From Halopseudomonas oceani (lineage in GTDB: Bacteria > Pseudomonadota > Gammaproteobacteria > Pseudomonadales > Pseudomonadaceae), in NCBI RefSeq assembly GCF_002903165.1, contig NZ_PPSK01000005.1, positions 153,947-217,946 of the forward strand: 64,000 nucleotides of DNA. The letters are read 5' to 3'. Each line of letters starts with the position of its first letter. Within the stretch, counting starts at the first letter, position 1. Both the position numbers and the translations under genes were made by a program. This document shows positions 17,952 through 27,976 of the stretch, one piece after another. A model generated the notes under the pieces. That model was not told the origin of the DNA. It was given only the letters and a program-made list of their open reading frames with translations, and ran no database searches.

Positions 17952-18356
17952 TCAGGCCTCTGCTTCGAACAACACGCTGCGAATTTCCGACAGGTTCTCG
18001 GCCAGCCGCAACGCTTCCTCCGAGGGAATCTGGCGAATCACATCGCCGCTGGTTGCCTCGGTGACGTTGATAACCACCCGGCCGCTGTCTTCATCAAGGT
18101 TGAAGTTGATATCGCGGCGCACCGACTGGACAAAACCCTGAATATCCGACACTGCCGCCTGCAGCTTCTCGCGCTCGGCTTCGGGTGACTGCTCAACCGC
18201 AGAGCGGGTCTGGGTTGCCACCTGTTCGGATGAGGAGGAACGATTCTGTGCAGCATCCATCTGCTTGACCTGACTTGCGTCAGTACCCGCTTCCACCGCA
18301 GCTGCGCGACTGGCAGGACGGGTCACTTCAAACGGTTTGATAACACCCATATCCAT
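17952..18356 (-). CDS. flaG: Flagellar protein FlaG
   Basis: A small flagellin-associated protein thought to affect filament length. It has 134 residues. The conserved C-terminal domain is at about 60-134 (VRRDINFNLDEDSGRVVINVTEATSGDVIRQIPSEEALRLAENL). The N-terminal half is Ala/Ser/Gln-rich. ATG 18356 has GAGGT upstream; a second in-frame ATG lies two codons on. It sits between fliC and fliD, as in Pseudomonas. Confidence 0.93.
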   Translation of the reverse strand: MDMGVIKPFEVTRPASRAAAVEAGTDASQVKQMDAAQNRSSSSEQVATQTRSAVEQSPEAEREKLQAAVSDIQGFVQSVRRDINFNLDEDSGRVVINVTEATSGDVIRQIPSEEALRLAENLSEIRSVLFEAEA

Positions 18357-18377
18357 GGTGCTTACCTCGCAACGGAC

Positions 18378-18410
18378 AAAGCGGGGAGAAGGCTGAAGCC
18401 CTCCCCCCGC
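18378..18410 (-). terminator. Terminator after fliC
   Basis: A long GC-rich hairpin (GCGGGG...CCCCGC, about 14 bp with two wobble or mismatched positions and a 2-base loop) is followed on the minus strand by TTT. It lies 21 bases past the fliC stop and would let fliC accumulate as its own transcript. Confidence 0.7.
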
Positions 18411-18430
18411 ATATTACCCCGGATCGTTTC

Positions 18431-19630
18431 TTAGCCCAAGAGGCTGAGAACGGCCTGAGGCAGCTGGTTGGCCTGGGCCAGGATCGCAGTACCTGCCTGT
18501 TGCAGGATCTGGTTCTTGGTCAGGTTTGCAGTTTCAGCCGCGTAGTCAGTGTCCTGGATCCGGCCGCGAGCGGCAGAGGCGTTCTCGGACACGTTCTGCA
18601 AGTTAGCGATGGTCGACTCGAAGCGGTTCTGAATCGCACCGAGGTCAGCTCGCTGAGAGTCGATGGACGCAATCGCCTCGTCGATGATGTAGACCGCTTC
18701 CTGAGCAGATTTCGCATCGCTGATGTCGATATCTTTCACAGTGTTTTTAGTGGTCACGTCGGCCAGTGCTACGTCAGTGGCAGAACCAGCTGCAGTCTCT
18801 GCTGCCGCCACGGTCGCACCAGTAGCAAACGCGAAGGACAGCTCGCCCTTGGCAGTACCAACATCGGCGTCAGTAACCACAGAGATAGTGCCATCATCCT
18901 GTACGAAGGCACCCACACCCATGTTGGCATCGTTGATCACGGTTGCCAGCAGTTGGGTCTGTTCAGCTGCAGTTGCGCCAGACGCGTATTCAGCGCTGAT
19001 GGTGAAGACACGGTCAGTGCCGTCAGCGCTGCCGGATGCCACGGTAAAGGTGACTGCAACGGCACCAGAAGCACTAGCGGCGGCCTGAGCAGCAACCGAA
19101 CCGGAGCTGATCGAATCGCTCTTCAGCTCTTTGGTGCTAACTTCATCCAGCTTGATGCTGATCGCTTCGTTAGCAGCGCTACCAACCTGGAAGGTTTCGG
19201 TACCAAAGCTGCCATCAAACAGTTTCTTGCCGCCGAACGCAGTAGTGTTGGCGATACGATCCAGCTCTTTCTTCAGCTCGGTCACTTCGGCGTTCAGAGC
19301 GTCACGCTCGGTTTCACCGTTGGAGCCGTTGGCTGATTGCAGAGCCAGGTCACGCATACGCTGCAGAATGTTGGTGGACTCTTGCAGAGCACCTTCAGCA
19401 GTTTGTGCGATGGAGATACCGCTGTTGGCGTTCTTCGCAGCGACGCCCAGACCATTAATCTGACTGGTCAGGCGGTTGGAGATCTGCAGACCGGCAGCAT
19501 CATCTTTTGCGCTGTTGATGCGCGAACCGGAGGACAGACGCTCAAGAGAAGTGGCCAGCGCGTTGGAGGAAGATCCCAGGTTGCGCTGAGCGTTCAGAGA
19601 AGCTGTGTTTGTGTTGACTGTAAGGGCCAT
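18431..19630 (-). CDS. fliC: Flagellin FliC
   Basis: The filament subunit, 399 residues from ATG 19630 (GGAGG upstream). The conserved D0/D1 N-terminus ([18 protein letters not shown] and [19 protein letters not shown]) and C-terminus (ending [12 protein letters not shown]) flank a short variable region (about 180-300) rich in Ala, Thr, Ser and Asp that would carry surface glycans. Regulated by the sigma28-like element at 19769-19795. The neighbouring island predicts O-glycosylation of this variable region, but no modified residue can be read from sequence. Confidence 0.97.
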   Translation of the reverse strand: MALTVNTNTASLNAQRNLGSSSNALATSLERLSSGSRINSAKDDAAGLQISNRLTSQINGLGVAAKNANSGISIAQTAEGALQESTNILQRMRDLALQSANGSNGETERDALNAEVTELKKELDRIANTTAFGGKKLFDGSFGTETFQVGSAANEAISIKLDEVSTKELKSDSISSGSVAAQAAASASGAVAVTFTVASGSADGTDRVFTISAEYASGATAAEQTQLLATVINDANMGVGAFVQDDGTISVVTDADVGTAKGELSFAFATGATVAAAETAAGSATDVALADVTTKNTVKDIDISDAKSAQEAVYIIDEAIASIDSQRADLGAIQNRFESTIANLQNVSENASAARGRIQDTDYAAETANLTKNQILQQAGTAILAQANQLPQAVLSLLG

Positions 19631-19768
19631 GGTATTGCCTCCAAAGGACCTGAAAATGTTTGCCTGAGCTTGCGACTCGTGGGCCGGACCTGCCCAGGCA
19701 CCCATTGAGTTCGCATTCGATTACTTTATCGACACCTTGTCCGAAAGCTTTAGGAGGAAATTCATTTT

Positions 19769-19795
19769 TTATCGGCGAATTCTTCCAGTCAGCTA
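19769..19795 (-). promoter_or_regulatory. sigma28 (FliA)-like promoter for fliC
   Basis: The minus strand has a perfect GCCGATAA -10 box at 19776-19769. The -35 at the usual distance, TAGCTGAC, agrees only at its first two bases with TAAAGTTT. The position, 138 bases before fliC, implies a long leader. FliA dependence of fliC is established in the family. Confidence 0.6.
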
Positions 19796-19883
19796 TAGCG
19801 TGACTGGCAACCATGCCAGCCACGATCCATGTATCGACCTCAGGCAGAAATCCTTTAGCGACCGTTCGTCACTGCCCAACGGT

Positions 19884-22800
19884 TCAGGGCAACCAGCCCT
19901 GCTGCCAGGCGGTGAGCCCCTGCTCGTCCAACATCCAGCGCGCACGCACCGCCTGCTGCAGGGCCCTGCCCTGGCTGGCTGAGGCGGCAGCGTCGGCCAG
20001 GTGCATGCGAATCGCCTCCATCCAGTCGCGATAACGGTTCTTCACTCGAGTTACCGGCAAATCACCCGCGTAACAGCGTACGTCCGAGCAGATGACCGGG
20101 TACGCGCAGATGCCATATTCGAGCAGACGCAGATTACTCTTGCACTCGTTGAACAGGTTCTCTTCAACTGGGGCCAATGCCAGGTCCAGATTAAGGCTTG
20201 CCAGCTTACGCGGATACTCGTCGATCCGTACACCGGGATGAAATTCATGCACATAGGGCCTGATCGCATCCGGACACATCCCAAAGAACACCCACTCAAC
20301 CTCACTTGCCAGATCACGAACAACATCCATGATCAGTTCAAGGTCACCAGTATGACTGGAGCCACCAGCCCAGCCGACGCGCGGTTTTCCGGACTGCCCC
20401 CGCAGAGACTCCGGCAGGTTGCCCCAAATGCGCGGCTCCAGCCGATTGGGGACCATGCGAATATCAGGGTGATAACCACTCAGCGCCTCAGCCAACGGTT
20501 CGGTGGAAACAACGAACCGGTCTACCAGCGCAAGACCGCGCTTGAGCGAGCGCACGATGTCCTTGGGCATATGTGCCCGGTGAACACTCTTCATCGGCAG
20601 ATTGGGTAGATAGTCGTCAAGCTCATACACTTTAAAGGCTGGAGAGAAGGCTTTCATGCGCCGCATCGCTTCCAAACGCTCGTCACCGATCTGGCGCTGC
20701 AAAATGATCACATCCGGGTTGTATCGCTCAAGGTCAGCAGGGTGCATCAACCCTTGTGAAAGCGCACCGTCCACCAGCCCGGCCGCCAACAACGCGCCGA
20801 ACGGTTGAATCACACGATAGTGCCCGCAACCAAAGATGTCGGCAGGGTGCGCCAGCACAACTGGACTGGGCCGCCAGATATCCAGCGGCCGCCAGGAAAT
20901 CTGCGTATCAGTCAGCTTGAAGCCGCCCTTCCTTACTAAGGAAAAATTCGCGTTATAGGCAGGATCCCGTGCCAAGCGTGGCAGCCAACGTTGATAGAGT
21001 TTGTCCTCAACCTCAGTAGGCAACGCCTCAGGTGTGCTCGCAAGCAACAGCGTAGCCGCCGGCGTCCAGACCAACAGATGGCCGTTTGCCGTCAACCGCA
21101 GGCACAGATCCAGCAGCGCCGCTTGACCATCAAACTCGACAGCGTCAAGACCACCAAGCTCAACGTAGACAGACTTGCGGACCAGCACACAGCCCGCACC
21201 CAGCGCGCTTGGATTCAGGTCAACCTGCAGGCGCTGCATATAGCCGGGCGCATCGACCGACTCACCGACAAACACCCTGCCCGCGGGCCCCTGCAGCCCA
21301 AGTACAAGACCGGCACTGGTTACCTTGCCATCAGCATCAATCGCTTTGGCACCTACAGCGCCCACCTCCGGCCGCAGTCCATGATTGAGCAGCGCGTCCA
21401 GCCAACCGGCCTCCAGCACCGCCGCCTCTGCCTGTAACAACAACAGATAGTCACCCTCGGCGTTCAAGGCTGCCTGGTTGTATAGGTCGCTGTCGGACAG
21501 CTCCGTGGCTGAACGCAGGACCAGCAGTTGATCACTCGCCATCTCTTCAACCGACTGCAGCCACTGCAGCGTTGCCGGATCAGAGCTCGCGTTATCCACC
21601 AGCAGAATCTGATATCTGGGGTACCGAGTATGCTCCAGCACACTCATGACACAGCGCTGGGCTGCCGCCAGTTGGTCTCGTACGATAATGACGATGGAGA
21701 CTAAAGGCTGCTCGCTGTGTCCGTATTCGACCCGATACTGCCCAGGCCGAACCGCCACAACAGCAGCCTGGTCATAGCCACGCGCACGCAGATGCCGGGT
21801 GATGGCGTCACGCTCGTTTACGGAGTCGGTAAGCAGTGATGCCGAGTTCAGCACCAGTGGCTCGGAAACATGCCCAAAACCGCTCACTCCCTGCTGGTTG
21901 ATCAGACGCAACACCACATCCAGCTCCATGGCCTCGCCACTATCTTGCGCGAAGCCTCCCAGCCCCAGTAGTTCGGTGCGTCGGAACAACCAGTTACCGA
22001 TCAGGCCACGAGGAAAACTCAACAAGTAGTCGAGGTTGAAGTCCGGACGCAAAAGGGGACCAAGGTCATCACCTTCCTGGTGCCACAACGCATCCGCATA
22101 GATGGCACGGCAGTCGGGGTTGGCCAACAATTCCAGCGACACCACCTGCACCCCGCTGGAAACCAGCTCATCGCCGGCCTGCAACAACATGACCCAGTCG
22201 CAGGTCAGCTCTGCCAGCAAACGGTTTAGCGCTTCGACCCAGTCTTGCTGCTCACATTGACTCCAGGCTGGCATCGAGTTATCCGGCCGCGCGCCGGTAC
22301 TCAACACATGCAGCGAGATGTTCCCGGCATCGACGTCGCAGGTCAGTGAGCGGATCGACCGCGCCAACGCAGCTGCGTCGGCAGCCATATCCAGTACAAG
22401 AACAGTCAGCGTCGCGCCAGCGGATCGACACGCTTCAATGTGCTCCTTCGCAAGTCGCTGCTGCACCGGCGTCATCACCCGAGAAGCGAGCCAGGTGCGC
22501 ACTGGCGTCGCATCGACCTTGCCGGTCACCCCAAGGCTTCGGAGCTGAAGCGCTCGCCCCTTGCGAACACGGTCACTGGCCAAATCAGAATGGCGTCGAT
22601 AGATCTCCTGGTATAAAGAGGCGAACCGCTCTCGTTCGCGGCTCAACATATGATCATCCGAACCGCTTCCAGCTTCCCGGGTCCGCACCTCGGCGGTGAC
22701 GTCCGCCACATGCACCAGAGGGAAGCGAGCCGCCAGGCGCAGCAGCAGGTCCCAATCTTCGAGCGCGGTCAGGCTGGTATCGAACTGCCCGACGTCGCGC

Positions 22801-24206
22801 AGCATAGAGCGCGGATGAGCCCAGGTATTTACCGGTATGTAGTTATGAATGAACAGTCGCTCACGGTCATAACTGTCGTGTACAAACTGGACTTCACGCG
22901 AGAGCTCTACCCGTTCACCCGCCTCAATACGTTCGGCAACGTATTCTACCCCGGTATAAACAACACATTCGCCGTGCTCCTCGAACGCCGCAAGCAGCGT
23001 CTGCAGGTGAGATGGCGCATAGCAGTCGTCGTCATCCAGGTAGCAAACGTAGCGCCCGCGCGCCAGCGCCAGTGCCGAGTTGCGCGCAGCAGACAAACCC
23101 TCGTTGCGCCCCTTGTAGATATACGTGAGCGGAAAATCAAACTCACCCAGCAGCGCTTCCACTGGCTCACCGTGGTCATTCACCAGAATCACTTCGAAGT
23201 CACGCAGAGTCTGGGCAGACAGACTGCGTAATGCGTCCAGCAGCATCGCCGGACGGTTGTAGGTGGTCACCACCACAGAAAAAAGAAAATCGGAACTCGC
23301 CTCATCCACCTCAGGAAGAGCAAAGAGCAAACGTCGCACTCGCGTAATATCGTCGCGGTACTTGGCAACCACCTCTGGCGAGAAATGCGACATGCGCCCC
23401 TCGACCAACTGCCAAACCCTTTCAGCTGCCGCTTGCAGGCGCGGCCGAGTCGCCAGATCAAGCAGGTTCAGTTCGAGGATGTGCAGATGCTCCCATAGCG
23501 GCCGCTCGGAGCGATAAAAATCCTGAGATACCTGGTTGCCGTGCACCCGATAGCCTACCGACGAGCGTCTGACAAAGGCGAAGTTCGGGTGATGGCGGGC
23601 AATCCGAACCCACAGCTCCCAATCACCCGCGAGCATCCCTTCTTGCGCGTAATCGCCGTTCTCGAGGCGAATATCATCCAAAATGCTGCGACGCAGCATC
23701 ACCGTCGAGGGCGTGATGTAGTTGTCGAATGACAACAAATCAACAACCTCATCTCGCCCACCGGAATAGGACTGGGGCAGGTGTCCGCGATGGTCCACAT
23801 ACTTCAGCACCTTCCCGGCCTCATCAATCCACGTACATTGCGAATAGGCCAGGGCAGCCTCAGGATTGGCATCCAGGGCCTTGACCAGCTCGGCCAGGTG
23901 CCCGGGATACAGAACATCATCAGAGCCAAGCACGACAACATAGCGGCCCGTTCCGCAGACCACACACTTGTTGAAGTTGCCGGTCTGTCCGAGGTTCTCA
24001 GCGTTTACCTGCACGCTGAGCCGCGGGTCTTTCTGGTAGCGGCGGACAACATCCAAAGAGCCGTCAGTGGAGCAGTCATCCACAATGATCAGCTCAAGCT
24101 CAACATCCTGCTGGGCCAGAACCGATTCGATGGTCTCACCGATGTAGCGTGCATTGTTGTACGACATGACAACAACGGAAACATCAACAGGTTTTTCAAC
24201 GCGCAT
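19884..24206 (-). CDS. Giant multidomain glycosyltransferase, likely flagellin glycosyltransferase
   Basis: 1440 residues. Domain 1 (about 8-230) is a GT2 fold with VSVVVMSYNNARYI, IIVDDCSTDGS, GSDDV and DWELWVR. Domain 2 (about 305-520) is a second intact GT2 with VVVTTYNRPAML, YLDDDDCY and EDWDLLLR. Two further GT2-like segments (about 595-800 and 825-1060, the latter with VSIVIIVRDQ and ILLVDNASSD) lack a clear DxD. The C-terminus (about 1110-1430) is GT-B-like, with HPADIFGCGHYRVIQP, VYELDDYLPNLP and PRVGWAGGSSHTGD. The position directly before fliC and the domain set match the flagellin glycosyltransferase FgtA/Fgt1 family of Pseudomonas. It probably builds or transfers the flagellin glycan in the cytoplasm. 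Confidence 0.82.
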   Translation of the reverse strand: MRVEKPVDVSVVVMSYNNARYIGETIESVLAQQDVELELIIVDDCSTDGSLDVVRRYQKDPRLSVQVNAENLGQTGNFNKCVVCGTGRYVVVLGSDDVLYPGHLAELVKALDANPEAALAYSQCTWIDEAGKVLKYVDHRGHLPQSYSGGRDEVVDLLSFDNYITPSTVMLRRSILDDIRLENGDYAQEGMLAGDWELWVRIARHHPNFAFVRRSSVGYRVHGNQVSQDFYRSERPLWEHLHILELNLLDLATRPRLQAAAERVWQLVEGRMSHFSPEVVAKYRDDITRVRRLLFALPEVDEASSDFLFSVVVTTYNRPAMLLDALRSLSAQTLRDFEVILVNDHGEPVEALLGEFDFPLTYIYKGRNEGLSAARNSALALARGRYVCYLDDDDCYAPSHLQTLLAAFEEHGECVVYTGVEYVAERIEAGERVELSREVQFVHDSYDRERLFIHNYIPVNTWAHPRSMLRDVGQFDTSLTALEDWDLLLRLAARFPLVHVADVTAEVRTREAGSGSDDHMLSRERERFASLYQEIYRRHSDLASDRVRKGRALQLRSLGVTGKVDATPVRTWLASRVMTPVQQRLAKEHIEACRSAGATLTVLVLDMAADAAALARSIRSLTCDVDAGNISLHVLSTGARPDNSMPAWSQCEQQDWVEALNRLLAELTCDWVMLLQAGDELVSSGVQVVSLELLANPDCRAIYADALWHQEGDDLGPLLRPDFNLDYLLSFPRGLIGNWLFRRTELLGLGGFAQDSGEAMELDVVLRLINQQGVSGFGHVSEPLVLNSASLLTDSVNERDAITRHLRARGYDQAAVVAVRPGQYRVEYGHSEQPLVSIVIIVRDQLAAAQRCVMSVLEHTRYPRYQILLVDNASSDPATLQWLQSVEEMASDQLLVLRSATELSDSDLYNQAALNAEGDYLLLLQAEAAVLEAGWLDALLNHGLRPEVGAVGAKAIDADGKVTSAGLVLGLQGPAGRVFVGESVDAPGYMQRLQVDLNPSALGAGCVLVRKSVYVELGGLDAVEFDGQAALLDLCLRLTANGHLLVWTPAATLLLASTPEALPTEVEDKLYQRWLPRLARDPAYNANFSLVRKGGFKLTDTQISWRPLDIWRPSPVVLAHPADIFGCGHYRVIQPFGALLAAGLVDGALSQGLMHPADLERYNPDVIILQRQIGDERLEAMRRMKAFSPAFKVYELDDYLPNLPMKSVHRAHMPKDIVRSLKRGLALVDRFVVSTEPLAEALSGYHPDIRMVPNRLEPRIWGNLPESLRGQSGKPRVGWAGGSSHTGDLELIMDVVRDLASEVEWVFFGMCPDAIRPYVHEFHPGVRIDEYPRKLASLNLDLALAPVEENLFNECKSNLRLLEYGICAYPVICSDVRCYAGDLPVTRVKNRYRDWMEAIRMHLADAAASASQGRALQQAVRARWMLDEQGLTAWQQGWLP

Positions 24207-24288
24207 GGGATTCCCTGATTCCTGGATTAACCGGGTGAGAAAGAGCCCCCCGGCAATAAATAAACGTCATCGCAACAGCACTGATGGA

Positions 24289-24696
24289 TCAGCGCGATGC
24301 TGCCGCACAGAACTGCTGGTAATCGCGAAAATAGTCACTCTCGTCATAGTGCGCGGAGGCCAACACCATGCAGACAGAACCACCTGAAAAGTTGTCCATC
24401 TCTCGCCACACCATCGGCGTAATCAGCAGGCCATAATGCGGCCGAGCCAGGTGGAACTTTCTCTTTTCGCACCCGTCATCCAGCAAGATGTCGAAGCTGC
24501 CGGACATCGCGATGATCAACTGAGACAACTCGCGATGGGCATGCCCACCACGGTGCGAGCCGGCAGGAACGTCATACAGATAGTACGCACGGCGTATATC
24601 GAAGGGTACGTGACGTCCGCCCTCGACAAAGGTCAAATTGCCACGCTGATCATGTACTTGCGGCAATTCGATAATTCGACAATCGTCCAGCGCCAA
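24289..24696 (-). CDS. FdtA/QdtA-type dTDP-4-keto-6-deoxyhexose 3,4-ketoisomerase
   Basis: A cupin-fold sugar isomerase of 135 residues that moves the keto group of dTDP-4-keto-6-deoxyglucose from C4 to C3. The start is TTG 24696, because GGAGA lies 8 bases upstream and because family members begin about 15 residues before the conserved DxRG. Motifs: VHDQRGNLTFVEG, IRRAYYLYDVPAGSHRGGHAH (active-site His52 and His54 in GGHAHREL), and PPxxW-like PMVWREMDNFS. It lies 19 bases after the aminotransferase gene. Fuc3N versus Qui3N specificity cannot be read by eye. Confidence 0.85.
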   Translation of the reverse strand: MALDDCRIIELPQVHDQRGNLTFVEGGRHVPFDIRRAYYLYDVPAGSHRGGHAHRELSQLIIAMSGSFDILLDDGCEKRKFHLARPHYGLLITPMVWREMDNFSGGSVCMVLASAHYDESDYFRDYQQFCAAASR

Positions 24697-24715
24697 GGTG
24701 AGGTCTCCTGTGTTG

Positions 24716-25834
24716 TTATTCGGACCAAGCCGCACCGGAGAACCGATTGCAGGCATCAATGACAGACTGCGAGTCCACCCCAGGATAAATCGGCAGACTG
24801 AGCACGCTTTCCGACAGACGCTCGGTAATCGGCAAGACCCGGGTGCTCAAATCAGCATAGGCTCCCTGGCGATGTGGCGGCAGCGGGTAATGTATCAGGC
24901 AACCGATACCTTCGCGGGTCAGGTGCTCGCGCAAGCGCTCGCGCTCGCGACAGCGCACAACGTAAAGGTGCCAGGCATGCTCGTCTAAGACACCCGTCGG
25001 CAGTTTGAGTGCAGAATTGGCAATTCCCTGCTGATAAGCCAGCGCTGCCGCCCTGCGCCCAGTCAGATGTTGTTCCAGTTCGTTCAGCTTGATATTCAGA
25101 ATCGCTGCCTGTAACTCATCCATCCGACTGTTGCTTCCCTTAACGGGAAAAATGTACTTCTCACTGGATCCGTAGTTTGCAAGACAGCGCACCACGCCTG
25201 CCAGCTCCGGATCCGAGGTCGTCACCGCGCCGGCATCTCCGAGAGCGCCGAGCACCTTGCCCGGGTAAAAGCTAAAACCGGCAGCGTGCCCCCAACTGCC
25301 GGCCCGCTGTCCCTCACACGTCGCGCCATGCGCCTGAGCCGCATCTTCCAGCACCAGCAAGCCGTGCTCCTGTGCCAGCGACATAATCGCCGGCATGTCG
25401 ACCATACGACCATACAGATGCACCGGCAAAACCACGCGTGTACGCGCTGTGAGCGCACGCCGAACACCGTCTGCGTCAAGATTGAAAGAGTCAGCATCGG
25501 GGTCAACCGGCACCGGCACCAAACCGCTGGCGCTGATCGCCAGCAGCGTTGCGATGTAGGTGTTGGCGGGCACGATGACTTCGTCGCCATCGCTCAGTTG
25601 CCCGAGTTCCTTCCACCCTCTCAGCACCAGGGTAAGCGCATCCAGCCCATTGGCCACGCCGATAGCGGCAGCGCACCCGCAGTAGCGCGCAAACCGACCC
25701 TCGAAAGCGGCAACCTCCTCGCCGAGCAGGTAATAACCCGAATCCATAACACGGTCCAACGCTTCTCGAATTGCCGGGCGAAAAGGCTCGTTAAGCGCTC
25801 TCAGATCGAGAAACGGAACACGAGCATCAGCCAT
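24716..25834 (-). CDS. DegT/DnrJ/EryC1 sugar aminotransferase, FdtB-like
   Basis: A PLP-dependent enzyme of 372 residues from ATG 25834, which overlaps the preceding methyltransferase stop by 8 bases. Signature elements: [29 protein letters not shown], Asp164 in [11 protein letters not shown], and Schiff-base Lys193 in [16 protein letters not shown]. Standing next to the FdtA-like isomerase, it most likely aminates dTDP-3-keto-6-deoxyhexose to the 3-amino sugar. VioA-type 4-amination is the alternative, but the isomerase argues against it. Confidence 0.85.
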   Translation of the reverse strand: MADARVPFLDLRALNEPFRPAIREALDRVMDSGYYLLGEEVAAFEGRFARYCGCAAAIGVANGLDALTLVLRGWKELGQLSDGDEVIVPANTYIATLLAISASGLVPVPVDPDADSFNLDADGVRRALTARTRVVLPVHLYGRMVDMPAIMSLAQEHGLLVLEDAAQAHGATCEGQRAGSWGHAAGFSFYPGKVLGALGDAGAVTTSDPELAGVVRCLANYGSSEKYIFPVKGSNSRMDELQAAILNIKLNELEQHLTGRRAAALAYQQGIANSALKLPTGVLDEHAWHLYVVRCRERERLREHLTREGIGCLIHYPLPPHRQGAYADLSTRVLPITERLSESVLSLPIYPGVDSQSVIDACNRFSGAAWSE

Positions 25835-26570
25835 CGGACGCACTCGCCAGACGGACACGCACAGCCAGATTTGCAAGCAATTGCGCAGGCAACTGCTCAC
25901 TGAGTGCATTGAGCCCTGCGATCAGCCCCTCGCTGTACTCAAGCATCATTGAGTTGGGCAGCGTCTTGAGGAAAAACCCCTTGCTCTCGATCACCTCAAA
26001 ACCACCGGCTTCAAGGTCAGCAATCAACCCGGCGAGGTCATACACTCGCTGATGTCCCACGACCTTGTCGCGGGCGCTAAGCGTATCCAGCTCTGGCTGC
26101 AGCCCCATCAAGACCGCAAGACGCCGGTGCAACGACTCACTGTTGGGAACGACCACGATCATCTCCGAATCCGGCCCCATCCAATTGGCCATGTGGCGCA
26201 GCAGGCTAACCGGATCGTCAACGTGTTCCAGAACATGCAACGCCAAGACCCGGTCGTAGGGCTGCGCAGACTGATGCTCCTCAAACAATTGATGCAGAAC
26301 CTCAACCTTCGGATGCTCACGCCGCACACGCTCCGCGAGGCTCTTCGCGCCTTCGATTACCCGGTAACTCGGAACCAGCGGACTAAGCCGAGAGAGGGTT
26401 ATTCCGTCACCATATCCCAGTTCCAGCACGCTTTCTGCGCCTTGCAGATGACCAGCGATCCAATCACAGCAGTAGTGTTGGCAAGCACTTTCAATAAAGC
26501 GGTCCGGCACCTCATCACTGAGATGGTAGCGCTGAGCGATATGCTCAAGACTTTCCAGAGAATCCGTCAT
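25827..26570 (-). CDS. SAM-dependent methyltransferase (class I)
   Basis: 247 residues from ATG 26570, which shares one base with the preceding stop (TGATG). A Rossmann-type SAM fold: motif [17 protein letters not shown] (about 47-62), the acidic loop after [10 protein letters not shown], and motif [24 protein letters not shown]. The Methyltransf_11/23 type often methylates sugars or small molecules. Tight packing in the glycosylation operon suggests it methylates the dTDP-amino sugar or its acyl group. Target unknown. Confidence 0.8.
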   Translation of the reverse strand: MTDSLESLEHIAQRYHLSDEVPDRFIESACQHYCCDWIAGHLQGAESVLELGYGDGITLSRLSPLVPSYRVIEGAKSLAERVRREHPKVEVLHQLFEEHQSAQPYDRVLALHVLEHVDDPVSLLRHMANWMGPDSEMIVVVPNSESLHRRLAVLMGLQPELDTLSARDKVVGHQRVYDLAGLIADLEAGGFEVIESKGFFLKTLPNSMMLEYSEGLIAGLNALSEQLPAQLLANLAVRVRLASASDG

Positions 26571-27976
26571 CAATGGCTCCAGGTTCGGGCCAGCTTGAGC
26601 CCTTGAATAATCTGATCGTTGAATGAAGAAACGCCCATTCCGAGCAAGCTCGCGGTCAGCTCCAGTCCAGGCCATTGAGCGGCGGCGTCGCCAAGCTGGC
26701 GGCTGAAGTCCAACAGCGACTGATCGGCAAATGGCAACGCACCGCTCGCATCGATACTGCGCAGCAGGCGGAAGTCTTCTGGCTGACTGATAACACCGAA
26801 CTCGACCAGCTCCGCAAAGACCCTATTCTGCAATGCAGCATCATCCAGGCCAGGGTAAACGTGCTCGGCCCACTGTGGATTCAGCTCGACCGTCACTCGA
26901 CAGAGAGGATCGTCAGTCCCGGCCGCGACATCCTGGTTGGTTACACGGTAAATGGCATACCGCTCATCCAACACCAACAGACAACTGTCCAGACTTAAGA
27001 GACTGGTTCTCGGAATCAGCCCGAAGCAGATCCGCACCGAGGCGCCCACGGGCGGCTTCTGCCCAATCCCAAGCAGCTCGGCTGCCCGCCCCTGAGCCAG
27101 GCCCATGACCAACACCGGGGCACGCCAACTACTGCCATCAACGGTCGTAACCAGCCCACCACAGGCCTCAGGTTCACAGCGCTCAAGCGGAGTCTCGACG
27201 AGGGTCACGCCGGCAGCGAGCATGCTCGCCTGCAACTCCCTGACGAACGCCCCGGTAAACCCCTCTTGCGCGGCGCGAAACGGATATTCTGGCAACCCGC
27301 AAGGCTCGCCCTGCAACGCCGCCTTGAGGGTCTCTGGGTAGTAGAGAGGCAGCCACGCCAAGCGATGCCAGGGTGCCAGAATATCGCGACTGGAGCGGCG
27401 GGTTATCTTCTGCACCAGCCCTTCGAACAACGCGTGCAGCGGCGCGCCATGGTTTGCCAGCGAAGCCTCCTCATAGCTGACCCACTGATAGCCGGGCGTC
27501 AGCTTGCGAGAAGCGTGCAGCACGCCCGGATCGGGCAGCGCAGCCACAGCTTCAGCCAGCTCCGGGCGACAGGCAGCGGACGCAAAGTAATCAAGCCGGT
27601 TGGCAATCACAAAGTCAGGGTGGCGTTGCCCATCAAGCCATACTGACGGTGTAGGCACCGGCACCGTCGTCACAAACTGCCCGACATATTCGGCGACTAC
27701 CGCCGCAAACCGCGCAGAATCGTTGCGGACCCGATCATCGTAGCCAGTTACATCCGTCGACTGTTCGCCACGCATCACCTGCTCAAACAGCACCATCCCG
27801 ATATCGAAGTCGTAATTATCGATACGCATTCCGGTGAAATGGGCACCGGGACGCTTGCTATCGGTAAGCATGATTACCGAGCGCCCCTGCAAGGCGAGCT
27901 CTCGTCCAGCGACCATCAGGGCAAGATTGTTGCCCAGCAATACAACATCGGCGTCAGCAGAGTTTGGCATTGGCAT
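26570..27976 (-). CDS. FAD/NAD(P)-binding protein of unknown role in the glycosylation operon
   Basis: 468 residues. The N-terminus has a dinucleotide-binding beta-alpha-beta (VVLLGNNLALMVAGRELALQGRSVIMLTD), but the usual GxGxxG is GNNLAL. The following FTGMRIDNYDFDIGMVLFEQ resembles the FAD-contact region of UDP-galactopyranose-mutase and protoporphyrinogen-oxidase-like proteins. The rest is not recognisable by eye. ATG 27976 (GGAG 4 bases upstream) overlaps the previous gene by 23 bases; ATG 27970 is an equally good start by spacing. It sits between the two methyltransferases, so it may act on the sugar or its acyl chain; no reaction is claimed. Confidence 0.7.
   Translation of the reverse strand: MPMPNSADADVVLLGNNLALMVAGRELALQGRSVIMLTDSKRPGAHFTGMRIDNYDFDIGMVLFEQVMRGEQSTDVTGYDDRVRNDSARFAAVVAEYVGQFVTTVPVPTPSVWLDGQRHPDFVIANRLDYFASAACRPELAEAVAALPDPGVLHASRKLTPGYQWVSYEEASLANHGAPLHALFEGLVQKITRRSSRDILAPWHRLAWLPLYYPETLKAALQGEPCGLPEYPFRAAQEGFTGAFVRELQASMLAAGVTLVETPLERCEPEACGGLVTTVDGSSWRAPVLVMGLAQGRAAELLGIGQKPPVGASVRICFGLIPRTSLLSLDSCLLVLDERYAIYRVTNQDVAAGTDDPLCRVTVELNPQWAEHVYPGLDDAALQNRVFAELVEFGVISQPEDFRLLRSIDASGALPFADQSLLDFSRQLGDAAAQWPGLELTASLLGMGVSSFNDQIIQGLKLARTWSH

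Noticed and set aside
19749..19763. TAGGAGGAAATTC, a strong Shine-Dalgarno-like string on the plus strand upstream of fliC
   Set aside because: No plus-strand gene follows with recognisable content; the region is the fliC leader and promoter.
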